Below are positions 41,679-52,173 of a DNA stretch of 64,000 bases, piece after piece. Source of the stretch: Paramoeba atlantica (Eukaryota; Discosea). The stretch is from positions 1 through 64,000 of the forward strand of contig CDRNVI010000156.1 in assembly GCA_977017575.1 (NCBI GenBank), read 5' to 3'. How positions within the stretch are numbered: the first letter of the stretch is position 1; each line of letters begins with the position of its first letter. The position numbers and the translations under genes were made by a program. A model generated the notes under the pieces. It saw only the letters and a program-made list of their open reading frames with translations, was not told the origin of the DNA and ran no database searches.

Positions 41679-41760
41679 AAATTGAACTTTCAATCTCGTA
41701 GGGAGTGTTTCAAAAAAAAAGTCAGCAAAAACAAAATGTGTCAAATTCTTCTTTTTTTTT

Positions 41761-42573
41761 TTATCCTAATTTTCTTCTCTTTTTATTGGAATTCTTTTTT
41801 TTTGTTTTTAACCAAATTGGCAAATCTCCTCCTTCGACTAATACATACTGAATCAAAACCTCCAAACTCGCTTCATTCTTCACAACAATCGCATCGCCAT
41901 CACAATCTTCAAAAACAACAGAAAATTCATTTCCCACCTTCGCTTCCAAAGACGAGATGGTATCATATTTCGACAAGACAACAAAAAGGGTATCGACACC
42001 CAACTTCACTTTAACTTCTTTGGCACCAACATCCAACCTCAAATCAGCAATTTTATGAGCAAGAGAGAAGTATTGCTCCGCTGTTGAGTTGATCAGAAGG
42101 AGTTCTTTTTCTCCCAATTCGACTAATGACTCTCCGTCAATTTCATTTTGAACAAACCATTTCTTCGCCCAGCCAAGATTTTCATTCGTCAACCAAACAG
42201 CGACTTCTCGTAACCCCCAGGTCGAAGGGTCAGGGGGAAGCTGACTCTTTTTCGGAGAGATAGGAAGAACCTCTCTTTTCTTTCTTTTTGGCGTCTCTCT
42301 TGGAGTAAACTCATCTTCTGTCCATATTCTCTCTGCTTTTGCTTCTTGGATCAATTGTTCAAATCGACGAAAGTGTCTTGGATCAATCCCCAACAACGGA
42401 AGATCAAATTCATCCATCTCCGTGAGAATCCCGCCATCAATTCGATTAAAAGAGAAAATAATCTCATACTCATCAAAACCTTCGTCCAACAACCAACAAT
42501 TGATATCCTCAGAAGTCCACTCAGAAACCTTTTTCAGACGATAAAGCCCGCTCAACCCAACCTCTGAACCCAT
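41761..42573 (-). CDS. SAM-SAM-PB1 domain protein 1
   Basis: Single exon of 270 residues starting MGSEVGLSGLYRLKK. Residues about 15-75 form a SAM domain (VSEWTSEDINCWLLDEG, ILTEMDEFDLPLLGI). Residues about 118-180 form a second SAM domain (WGLREVAVWLTNENLG, LVELGEKELLLI). The C-terminal part (about 185-260) looks like a PB1 domain: a VKVKLG strand and the acidic signature FEDCDGDAIVV. A basic tail, KKRRKLG, ends it. SAM and PB1 both mediate oligomerisation and protein binding, so this is probably an adaptor. Lack of introns contrasts with its neighbours. It converges on RecQ4 with about 80 bases between stops. Confidence 0.75.
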   Translation of the reverse strand: MGSEVGLSGLYRLKKVSEWTSEDINCWLLDEGFDEYEIIFSFNRIDGGILTEMDEFDLPLLGIDPRHFRRFEQLIQEAKAERIWTEDEFTPRETPKRKKREVLPISPKKSQLPPDPSTWGLREVAVWLTNENLGWAKKWFVQNEIDGESLVELGEKELLLINSTAEQYFSLAHKIADLRLDVGAKEVKVKLGVDTLFVVLSKYDTISSLEAKVGNEFSVVFEDCDGDAIVVKNEASLEVLIQYVLVEGGDLPIWLKTKKKNSNKKRRKLG

Positions 42574-42898
42574 CTCGTTGTCCAGCTTTTTTCTAAAGAA
42601 AGAGAACGTGACTGAAAACGAACGTTCGCTATGGCTGCTATGATCTTTCCATGAAATTTCGGAAGCAAATCAAACGAATTTTAATTTAGCCTATCAGCAT
42701 CCCAAAGATATCCTATCAACATCTCTGAATCGCTTTGAGTGATATTTTAGCCATGATGGAAGAGGTGGCTAAAAAAGCTTCAACCCTTTCTGTTTTTTTT
42801 TGCGTTTTGTCTTGTTCCCCCAAGAGAAAAAATCCAAAACAAACACGATCGTTTCAAAAATGACAAAAAGGAAAGGTTGAGTTTAATTTTCCAATGAT
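42574..42898. other. Spacer between the two SAM-PB1 genes
   Basis: About 325 bases holding the promoter of copy 1 and the 3' region of copy 2 (both minus strand). AATTTTAATTTAGCC near 42670 is a weak match to the promoter motif seen elsewhere. Nothing else is seen. Confidence 0.4.
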
Positions 42899-43669
42899 TT
42901 ATCTTGACATTCCCCCACTCTTAAGTTCCAACCTTATTCGAGAATCTTCCACTTGATGACAATAAACAATCAAATCCTTCACTCCTTCGTCATCTCTCAC
43001 CTTCACCTCCTTTCCTCCAGAGACTTCATAAACAACGTGATAATCAAAACCTACTTTTTCGTCGAGAGTGGAAAGTGTCTCAAAGGCTGACAAATGAACA
43101 AAAAACGAGTTTTTGTTGTCCTTCATCTCGACCTCAATCGCTCCCAAATCATACTTCAAATCCGAAATTTTGTGAGCAAGAGTTAAATATTGATGTGCTG
43201 TTGTAGAAAAAGAGAAAATATCTTCCTCAGTCAATTCCAATAAAGAATCACCATCTACCAAATGCCGAATAAACCAGTCTCGTACCCAGTGGAGATTGTT
43301 TTCTTCAACCCACCCAAGAACATGGCATAATTCCCAATCTCTCGGATCGGCTGGGCGTTTCCGCTTTTCGAACGATTTTCGTCTTAACTCTTTTGGTTTT
43401 ATCATCTTTCTTTTTTTCTTTTCGCTCTTGTCGCATCTTGGAAGTGGAGTCTTTTCTATCGCAGCCTCAATCAAAGTTAGAAAAGGAGGATAATCATTTT
43501 CGTCCACTGCTAACAAAAAGAGATCGTACTCGTCCATTTCAGAGAGGATCTGCCCGTCAATCCGATTGAACGAAAACTCTATTTCGTATTCGCCAAGACT
43601 TTCATTTTGAAGCCAAAGAAGAACTTCTTCCTTTGACCATTCGTTCACCCTCTTTTCAGATGTTGCCAT
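42899..43669 (-). CDS. SAM-SAM-PB1 domain protein 2
   Basis: Single exon of 256 residues from the ATG at 43669 (MATSEKRVNEWSKEEV); the longer frame upstream begins only at a GTG. It has the same order as copy 1: SAM (WSKEEVLLWLQNESLG, ILSEMDEYDLFLL), a basic linker, SAM (WELCHVLGWVEENNL, LLELTEEDIFSF) and a PB1-like end (IEVEMKD, YEVSGGKEVKVRDDEG). The acidic PB1 signature is weaker (no DGD), so PB1 partner choice may differ. The two are tandem paralogues, clearly older than the MRH-8/9 duplication judging by their divergence. Confidence 0.72.
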   Translation of the reverse strand: MATSEKRVNEWSKEEVLLWLQNESLGEYEIEFSFNRIDGQILSEMDEYDLFLLAVDENDYPPFLTLIEAAIEKTPLPRCDKSEKKKRKMIKPKELRRKSFEKRKRPADPRDWELCHVLGWVEENNLHWVRDWFIRHLVDGDSLLELTEEDIFSFSTTAHQYLTLAHKISDLKYDLGAIEVEMKDNKNSFFVHLSAFETLSTLDEKVGFDYHVVYEVSGGKEVKVRDDEGVKDLIVYCHQVEDSRIRLELKSGGMSR

Positions 43670-43903
43670 TGATGTTTTAATTTTGTAAGGAGACCTCTGC
43701 GCGGTGGCTGAAAAACTGTTCACGTGACGGCCAAGGTGACTTTCTTCTTTGAAAAAGTTTTTTGAATAAAAAACCTCTTCGTTTTTCGATCAAAAACACC
43801 GATCCCAAAAAAAGAAAAAAAAAATACGATTGAGGTTAAAAATTCCTCATATTTATTTTTGAGACTCCCAAAAATTCCCTTTTTTATTTTTTTCCGAAAT
43901 TTC

Positions 43904-46900
43904 TTATCTTCGATAAGGACCACCACCAAAATGTTGTTGTTGTTGTTGTTGGTATTGTGGGCGTGGGAGAAGTTGATGTTGTGAGGCTGCAGGGCCCATT
44001 GGTGTTGGTTGTTGCCACGGAGTCCCAGGAACATTTGGTAAGATCCCACCACCACCTGAAGGGAAAGCTGGTGGAGGTTGTGTCATTTGTTGTTGGAATT
44101 GGGCTTTAGCTTGTGCGACAGATCCGACCACTCTTTGTGGTTGCTGTGGAGAAAAAAAAAAGAAGAATTTCATCAGAAAGGTATGATTGACGATTAATTT
44201 TTTTTTGGTGGGGAAGGAGAGCCAGGAGGGGTTTTCCGATTAGACAAAAAATCAAAAAGTCAAAACCTGAAAATTAGTTGCTGGTTGTTGAAATTGCGTT
44301 TGTTGTTGATGTTGAATTTGTTGTTGTTGCTGCTGTTGCTGAATTTGTTGTTGTTGATACAAAACTTGTTGCTGTTGTTGAAGTAATTGCTGTTTTAATT
44401 GCTGAGCTTTCATCTGTTCTTGACGAAGTTGTTGTTCTTTGCTCATCAATTGTTGTTCCTGCAATCGCCTCTGTCTTTCTTGTTCTTTCTGCCGAACATC
44501 AACCCCTCCTCCCATTCCTCCTCCTCTTCCACCAAAAGAACCAGCTCGCCGATTCCGATCTCGATCTCGACCACCACCACCACCACCACCACCACCAAGA
44601 CGAGGAACCCATCTTCTTTGATCACGATTGTCTCGATTACGGTCTCGATCTCTGTAACGATCTCGATCCCGATCCCGATCTCTGTCTCCTCGATCACCAC
44701 GAAAATCTCGATCGCGAAAATCTCGATCATTCCTTCGATGGTCGTTTCTTCGATCATTCCTTCGATCATCATCATCCCTTCGACGCTCAATGGAAGCAAA
44801 GTTGGACAGAGAATAGTAAGTCTGAGATGATGTAAAAGTAGAGGAATCTAAAGAAAGAAAATACAAAAAAGTTGTTTTTTTTAGTTCAATCATCGTTAAT
44901 TTCCTATGTGCAACAAAAAAAAAAGGCAAAACAAAATAAACCTGGAACTATAGCGATCACTCGGTCAGTGACCTCTAAGGCATTGGTCAGTTTCTGGACT
45001 TGTTCTGTGGCAGCAGCGACAGCAATTTTATGCTTCCCAATAAACTCTAAAAAAGAAAATCAGAAAAATCCTCTCGTCACACCAACTACCCACACCAGCT
45101 CCAAAAAAAAAAAAAAAATTCACACACAAAAATAAAACAATTGACAGATTAAAAAAAATGAAATAAAAAAAGGGAGGGTTGATCGAAATATGGGACCGAG
45201 AGGGATGTTTTTCACAATGAAAATCACGAAAGAAAGAAATGAGAAATCAGCAAAAATTCAAATATCTTGACAAAAAGGCCCCCTCATCCCAACAGAAAAA
45301 AATATTTTTTTAAAAAAAAAAAAACAAAAAAAGCCTGACCTTCAATCTCAGAAAATTGCATAATATTTGCAGAAGTGACCATTTTCTCTTTCAAATCCTT
45401 TTCAAAACGAGCACATTTGTCTTTTAACTGATCTTTCACAACTACCAATAACTCTTTCAGAGGCTTCAATTTCAAAGAAGAATACTTCTTCGTTGGAAGC
45501 GTCATTCTTTCCTCATAAGCTTCACACAAACCTCTTTCCATATCAAAAAACTCTCTCATCTTACGAATATAATCAAACTGACTTTCAGCGTTCTTCAACG
45601 CAAGATGATAATTCTTAATTCTACGCTCCACTAAACTCATATTTTTCTTATACAAAGACTCAAATTCTTTCAAATCATCTAAACTCTCAAACTCAGGATA
45701 AAGATCATATAAAAAATCTTCTTGGGGAATCAGAAGTTTTGCAGCTTGTCGACAAAATGATCCATGAATCCACTTCCGATACTCAGAGGATTCAACTTCT
45801 TCCAAAGTTCGTCTCAAAAACTTACAAATAGCAGAAATCTTACTTTCATATCTTCGGAGAACATGATAAAATCCTTCAATAGAATCACGCGCATTTGCAC
45901 GAGCTCGTTGTAGTTCTTCTTCTTCAGTACTCTTCTTAGATTTTTCTTTCTCACCATCATCACTACTCTTACTACTGCCCCCTTCCCCCTCGCTACTCTC
46001 TTTCTTTTCTTCGATTTTTTTTTTCTCTTCTTCATTTTTGTAGGCAATTAAAGCCTCTTCTGCTTCGGTAAGCAGGGGGACCAAATGGTCTAAAATATTG
46101 CAGAATGAACTCCAATCAGTTTCTGTTTTTTCTTCTTTCTCCTCTTTCCCATCTTTCTCATCTTTCTCTTTTTTCTTAATCATCTTCTCCTTTTCAAATC
46201 CCAAGCATTCGTCAATGAGGTTTGGGAGAGTAGTTTCAGCCACAGAAGATGAATGTTTTTTCTCAGAACCAGAACAACACTTAGAAATTACATTCCCTAA
46301 CACAGACACACTGATCGAAAAAAATAAAAAATAAAAAAATAAAAAAAAAAAAAAAACAATGAGCAATGAAACACATATTGACAAAAAAAAACCACACCAC
46401 ACTCCACCATATTTAAAACAAAAAAGTCGTCAGGAGAACGTTGAAAACTTTTCCAACAAAAACACCACACACCCACTACACCCAAAATAAGAGATAAAAT
46501 CGATATATTTATAAAGAGCAATATATCACAATAAATAAAAATAATACATAGATACTGAAAGATAGAAAAAGAAAAGAGAGAAAAAGGCGATTTAAAAAAA
46601 AAAAAAAACCTCCAAAGCAAAGAAGGAGCAAATTGGCTCAGCAGAAATGAATTTGGATTCTGAAGGAGTTCTTTAAAAAGATCCGTCGATTTTTCTCCTT
46701 TCTCAAGAAGATCCATGACATCATCGACATTCCACTTGACCGCTAAATCAACCAATTTGTCTTCTTTCTATTTTTTGAAGAGACTTGAGAGGGAGAAGGA
46801 AAATCCACCACAAAAAAAAAAAAAGAAACCTCTTCGAGTTGCGACGATAAAAGAAAGAGAAGGAACTTCTTATCTCCTTCAGAAACATCCGCTTCTTTCT

Positions 46901-47498
46901 CTCGTATTTCCTTTAAAAACCGAAACCCGTTCTAAAACGAAAAGAAGTTTCAGAAAAAGAAGGAAAAGAGAAAGGAAACAAACAAGAATCAAAGAAGAGG
47001 AAAAAAAGATTGAACCCACTGAGAAGGAAGAGAAATATTCCAAAAAGGTCGAATCTAAACAAAAAAGATCAAAAATGAGTTTCACCAAAATTGATACCCT
47101 AACTTCTGACAAGAAAGTAAATCAAAAAAAACCTGCTCAAAGGTAATTTCGTCCAGATTCTCTGTCTTTCTTCGTTTATGATGTTCATCATCTTCTTCTT
47201 CTCGTTCTCTCGTCCTCTTCCGATCAGCCGCTTCAAGTTGCTCTCTCTCCTTTTCTTCCTTTTCTTCCTTCAAACGATTCAGCGTATCTTTCAAAGAAGA
47301 AGAACTCGTCACAGCCGGAGCGACCACCTCAAGATCTTCATCCTCCGTATCATCACCCTCTTCAACCTCTTCCATTTCAACAACCTCATCTTCTCCTTCT
47401 CCTTCTCTTTCTCCTTCTTCTTCTTCTTTTGGGTGTTTAGACAAATGATTTTCTTCTTCGTTCTCCTCTTTCTTTCCGATTTTACGATTTTCCGACAT
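43904..47498 (-). CDS. Unrecognised coiled-coil protein with RD-rich and Gln-rich C terminus
   Basis: Start MSENRKIGKKEENEEEN at 47498. Exons likely at 47498-47133, about 46934-46830, about 46770-46612, about 46310-45343, about 45048-44942, one covering about 44850-44267, and a last one to 43904. The parts in order are an acidic N terminus (Glu/Asp runs, then a KRKTREREEEDDE-like patch), a helical segment (EDKLVDLAVKWNVDDVMDLL), a long helical middle with an EEKKK linker, a helix AAATEQVQKLTNALEVTDRV, an RD-repeat/Gly-rich stretch, a poly-Gln region and a Pro/Gly-rich tail ending YRR. The RD-repeat and Gln-rich parts suggest an RNA-associated nuclear protein, but I recognise no family. That the last exons belong to the same gene is inferred from strand, spacing and matching splice sites. 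Confidence 0.55.
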
Positions 47499-47826
47499 CT
47501 CTCTCTTTCCAAATTCACACCGCACCGTGTTTTTCACCAAACAAAAAATCGCTACTCCCTTTTGGAGATGATGAATTTTTTGTTTTATTTTTCTGCTTTG
47601 GGAAAGGATGACAAAAAAAACATAAATAGACTCTATTCGAAAAAGGTATCTGTGGTCTTTTTTTCTGACTTTTTCCAGATTTCTTAGTAATCTTCTTCTC
47701 GGAAATTCTGGTCCATTTCTGTTTTCTTTCTTTTTCCCATTGAATCAATGAACCAATGAACCTTCTTCCCAGAAATTAATCTTCAAAGAGTTCCTTTGTT
47801 GAAACAAATTAAAAAGTGGTGAACAT
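47499..47826. other. Spacer, 328 bases
   Basis: Promoter of the coiled-coil gene and 3' region of the next minus-strand gene. It is A/T-rich with no recognised feature. Confidence 0.4.
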
Positions 47827-48650
47827 CTACTTTTTGTTTTGTGCTACCCTCGTTTGGCAGGTTTCACAAACCCTCCAGAGAAATTGTCCTTCTGGAAGTG
47901 ACAATTATCAGTTCACACCAAACAGAAAAAAGAAAAAAGAAATAAAATAGACAAACGATTCTTAACGACGAAGACATACAACCAGCAATCACCACTCGAA
48001 ACCCTTTGTCCCACTTCGGATCTTTCAGGTCGATAGTTTTCTCCAATATGTTCTCTACAATAATGTCCAACTCTCTTTGGGAAGTTCTTGACACGATCTA
48101 AAAACCAATTCGTTAATTCATTTGAGAAAAAAAAGACGAACAAGCAAGAAAACTTCACAAAATACCTCGACATCTTTGCCATGCATGTCAATTCGGCTGG
48201 GTGCTCGGTGTCCTCTGCTTGAGAAGATAGGTGTCGCAACTGCAGCAGAGCTCTCTTTTTCGAGTGAAATATGTTCACCTTGTTGAGCCCATTTACCCAC
48301 ATTTTCCTCCAAGTCAAGAGGAACGGCTCCACAAATCCAATGCCCATTCCCAGTCACATAAAATTTCCAATTCACGCTGCCAATTGTGTGTTTAGAGTTT
48401 TATCTCTGGGTATCCCAAAAAGAAAGAAGAGAAAGGAAAAAAAGTACTCATGTCCTCCTGCAAACATCACAGAAGGGGCGAAGCAAAGAGGGACAGGTCC
48501 GTATCCAAATGTTGCTTTCAGATACTCCTCTCCCCCAGGAGCAACTTCTTCCTTGAGTGAGATCGATTCTGCAGTCAATTCCAGGTTAACTAAATGGCCT
48601 GTATTGGAAAGTTTGTCCCAACCATCCATTCTGTTTTGATTTCCCAACAT
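47827..48650 (-). CDS. Unrecognised protein, possibly SPRY-like
   Basis: Probable start MLGNQNRMDGWDKLS at 48650 (an internal Met lies at 48626). Three or four exons: one to about 48450 (LVNLELTAESISLKEEV, YGPVPLCFAPSVMFAGGHE), one about 48375-48167 (VNWKFYVTGNGHWICGAVPLD, SSRGHRAPSRIDMHGKDVE), one about 48100-47981 (SRTSQRELDIIVENILEK, WDKGFRVVIAG) and a short last exon. The pattern 'WKFYVTGNGHWICGAV' is reminiscent of a SPRY/B30.2 strand pair, but the match is too weak to name. The last exon and stop are uncertain. Confidence 0.45.
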
Positions 48651-48896
48651 CACCAACAGAATTAAGAAGTGAAAAAAACAAAAAACGGAAGCCCAAACAT
48701 CCAAAATCACTGAAAAAAAAAAGGAAAGAAACAACTTTATTTTTTTTCTCTCTCTCTCTGTGAAGACTTTCCAAAACTCTTCACAATTTGTGAACGAAAA
48801 AGTTTTCCCTCAACAATTGTGGGGGTAGCGCAAAAGGAAGTTCAAAAACAACAAAAACAGATCTCTCCCCAACAACAGTCACCACACACACACACT

Positions 48897-51370
48897 TCAC
48901 ATGTAATACGGGTTCTGAGGAGGGGCAAGACGATCTCGACGAGGACCTCCACCACCACCACCACTACCACCACCACGTGAAGAGTTTGGATTCCATTCAT
49001 GAGGTGATGTCGGGCTCCCTTTCATGTTCTTTTCTCCCTTGTTTGGATATCTCTTCTTGGGACCTTTTCCTCCTTCCATCCCACTACCTCTTCCTTCTCC
49101 TCCACCTCTTCTTCCTCCTCGGTTGCTGGAGGCACCTTTTCGATGGTCATAAGAGTCTTGGTTACGACCTGCAAAATAAAAAAGAATTTATTCAGGGTGA
49201 GTTAAAGAGTAGGTTTGTTTGTTGATTAAAAATCATGGTGTATTGGGAAAAAAAAAAGAAAAAGAAAAAATAAAAATAAAGATAAAAATAAAAAACCTTG
49301 TTGTGAGTGACCTCCTCCTCCACGACCTCCTCGTGAAGAACCACCACCACCACCACCATAATCATTTTTCACTCCTCCACCATACCAACCATCCATCAAT
49401 CCAGTTCCTCCACCTTCACCACCACCACCAGACACTCCACCTCCTCCCTCACCCCCACTATTATCCAACCTCCTTCCATGACTCCCGCCCCTCTGATGTT
49501 TCTTCTTCATTCCTTTAACATCAGATTCTGCTTTCTTTTTCACTTCAACCTCTTCCTCTCTTTCTGGAGACTCGACATAAGCTGGGTGACGTTCGTCAGA
49601 ATTCCCAATCCAACCAATTTCTTTCATAAAAGACGTTGCAGAAGCTCTACTTTCCTCCTCACATTTTAACAGTTGATCAACAAATTCACCCAAATCATCA
49701 GGAGCAACATCTTCCTCCTCAAGATCCCCTCCATCTGCTGGAGGGGCACAGCTACTTTTCTTCTCCCCTTTCTCTTCTCCTTCCTCTTCAGAAAGTGCAA
49801 ACTGAAGTTGCCCCTCATCTCGCATCTTCTTCTTGACCTTATTCCTTCTCCTATTAAAGTTCGAAAGCTTGTAGATTTCGTTCATTGAACGGGGGATTCT
49901 CTTCTGAAGAACAAGATCTTCTGATGTTGGACTTAAATTTAGAGCAGCAAGGTTACAGTACTCTTCATCAGCTTCTTTTTGAATCACATCTTTCAATGTG
50001 ACATTGGGACCTCGAAACAGAGACGCTCCGAATTCCGGAATTTTCGCAATTTTTTCAACATCCTCCTTTTTTTGTGTGTTGGTTTAAAAGAAAAGAAAAA
50101 GAAAAAAGAAGAGAAAAGAAAAAAAGAAAAGAAAAGAAATTACTTCATCACTCGAATTTTGAGGTGAATTCGGAGGTGACTCTGTCAATTTTTGACGAAG
50201 AACAAAAGGAGACACTGTAGAAGGAGTCATAGAGAGAGGAGTTGTCCCACTATTCGCTTCTGGGGTAATCCAACCAGCTGTTGAATACAACTGATCTGTT
50301 GAAAGAACAGGGCTTAGGATATTTAAAATTTGTGATTCTACAGTTCTCTGTCCTTCCTTCGCTTCTGTAGATGGGAAAGATGGCTCAGAATGAGTCAGGG
50401 GAGCATCACCTTCTCTTCCTCCTCGAACTGGAATTGATGGGAGAATCACCATATTCTGTGGATCCGTAAAAAAAATGGGAATAAGAAAAAGATCTTCATT
50501 CTCAAAGAAGAAAAAGAAGGAAAGGTAAACATGTTCTTTCTTATAAATTGCATGAGCAACCCAATCAGAACGATCTAACACTGCTGAAAAAAGGGTATTT
50601 CTCCCTTTTGCTTTTGAAATAAGATCAGCAGACATGGCCTCAAAGATTGGCAGAAAATATCGCCCTTCCTGACGGGAATTGATCAGTCTATTACATTACA
50701 AAGGAGTAGAAACGGGGGGAAAAAAACAAAAGAAACCTTTCTTGCATCATCAACTAAGACTTTCGTTGCAGGACCTCGACGAGCTAAAGTTGAGGAAGAG
50801 GTTACATTTAAATAATATTTAAACAAGTAACCAAGCGAGTTCAGTGGGAATTCCAACACCTGAGAAGCCTCAGCTAATAAAAAAACAAAAATAAAATGTG
50901 AATCAAACAGCATAACCCCCCTTCTCTCTTTTTAATAAATTTATAGGATGGGGTATTATTCTTGTTTGGGATCAATTTTTTGGGGGTTTTATGGAAAAGC
51001 GAAAAAAGAGTTTGAAAAAAGGGTTTGAAAAAAGGGTTTGAAAATATGTGAACCTAGATCAAAGATTTGGTTTGCATATAGCCCGTAAGATAAAAGAGAT
51101 TCGATCTCCAAGTCACATCGATGAAGAACTTTGATGATTTCTCGATTGGCGAAAGAAGAATTCAACACACTCGCAAATGGTTTCAAATCGGCTGAGAGAA
51201 CGTAGTCCCCTGAACGTGTTGTCAAATAAAGAAAGTCTGGTTGGGTGATGATCCCAAATTCTTTTTCTTTACACAACGCTCTTTCAAGACCATAAAGATC
51301 TTCCACTTCTTGGACCCTAAAATAAAAATGAGTTGGAAAGAGAAAAAAATAAAACAAACGATTGAAAAAA

Positions 51371-51401
<31 letters not shown>

Positions 51402-51665
51402 TTCTCCAAACCAACAAAAACCACCCCCACCAATCCCCGAAGAAGAAGAAACCGACTGAGGATTCAAACTCCGAGTAACAACCTCTCCTCTTGTAGGATC
51501 ACCTCTTGCCGAAGAAGAAGAAGAAGAAGAAGAAAGCCTTCCTCTTCCACTCCTACTCCCTCTCGAAAGATCCGATGGATTTCCTCTTCCTCCATTCCGT
51601 GTGCCACTTCCACCACTCCCAACCCCTCTTCCTTTATTACTACTGTGGGTTGACCAATCTCCCAT
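48897..51665 (-). CDS. RGG-rich protein with degenerate RNase D/Rrp6 (DEDD) exonuclease fold
   Basis: Start MGDWSTHSSNKGRG at 51665. The Gly/Arg/Ser-rich N terminus leads into an RNase D-like domain. Segments align in order with the Rrp6/EXD family: FGIITQPDFLYLTTRSGDYV, IIKVLHRCDLEIESLLSYGL, NQIFDL, FPLNSLGYLFKYYLNV and RYFLPIFEAM. The catalytic acids are altered: the D-x-E of motif I is I-T-Q, the D of motif II (HGADxDI in Rrp6) is Glu, and the motif III YxxxD is not kept. It should therefore be inactive as a nuclease. Downstream exons carry a Ser/Pro linker, a conserved-looking helical piece (MNEIYKLSNFNRRRNKVKKKMRD) and two RGG/poly-Gly stretches, ending NPYYM. Inactive members of this fold such as EXD1 and Egalitarian are RNA adaptors, which is my best guess here. 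Confidence 0.7.
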
Positions 51666-52173
51666 TGTTTTCTTCTCCAGTGATTAGAAATTCAATGGAG
51701 AGAAGAGACTGGAAAGAGAGATTCTATTAAATTGAGAAAGAGAGAGAGAGAGAAGAAAGAGAAAAGACCGTCTGACAAAAGAAGAAAAACGAAAAGGAGA
51801 AAAAGGTGAAAAAAAATTAAAATGACGACAAAAAAAAATTTGAAGCGAAAAAACCACAAAAAAGTGAAAATGAAAATGACGTGGCAATATTTCTTTTTTT
51901 TGGATTTTTGAGATTGGTTTTTGGTTTTTTTTGGGTGTGGAAAACGCGAGGGGGATTTTTCGTTCGTTCGTTGTCGGTGTCAAAAGGAGAGAGAGGAAAG
52001 AAAAGCAAAAAAAAAAAGAGAAGAGAATAAAAAGAATTTTATTTATTTTCATCCTTGTGAAATTTGTTCATCAAAGTTATTGTTCCTCTAAAAATGATGT
52101 TCTGTTTTGTAATGTGTGTTGCAAGAAAAGATATTTCTCCCTCTCACCCCCTCCAAGAGAATTGAATGGCGAA

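Noticed and set aside
47845-47870. CGTTTGGCAGGTTT shared with the ankyrin gene tail (KPAKR)
   Set aside because: The KPAKR reading would not be in phase with the upstream exon of the 47.8-48.6 kb gene; the match may be chance.
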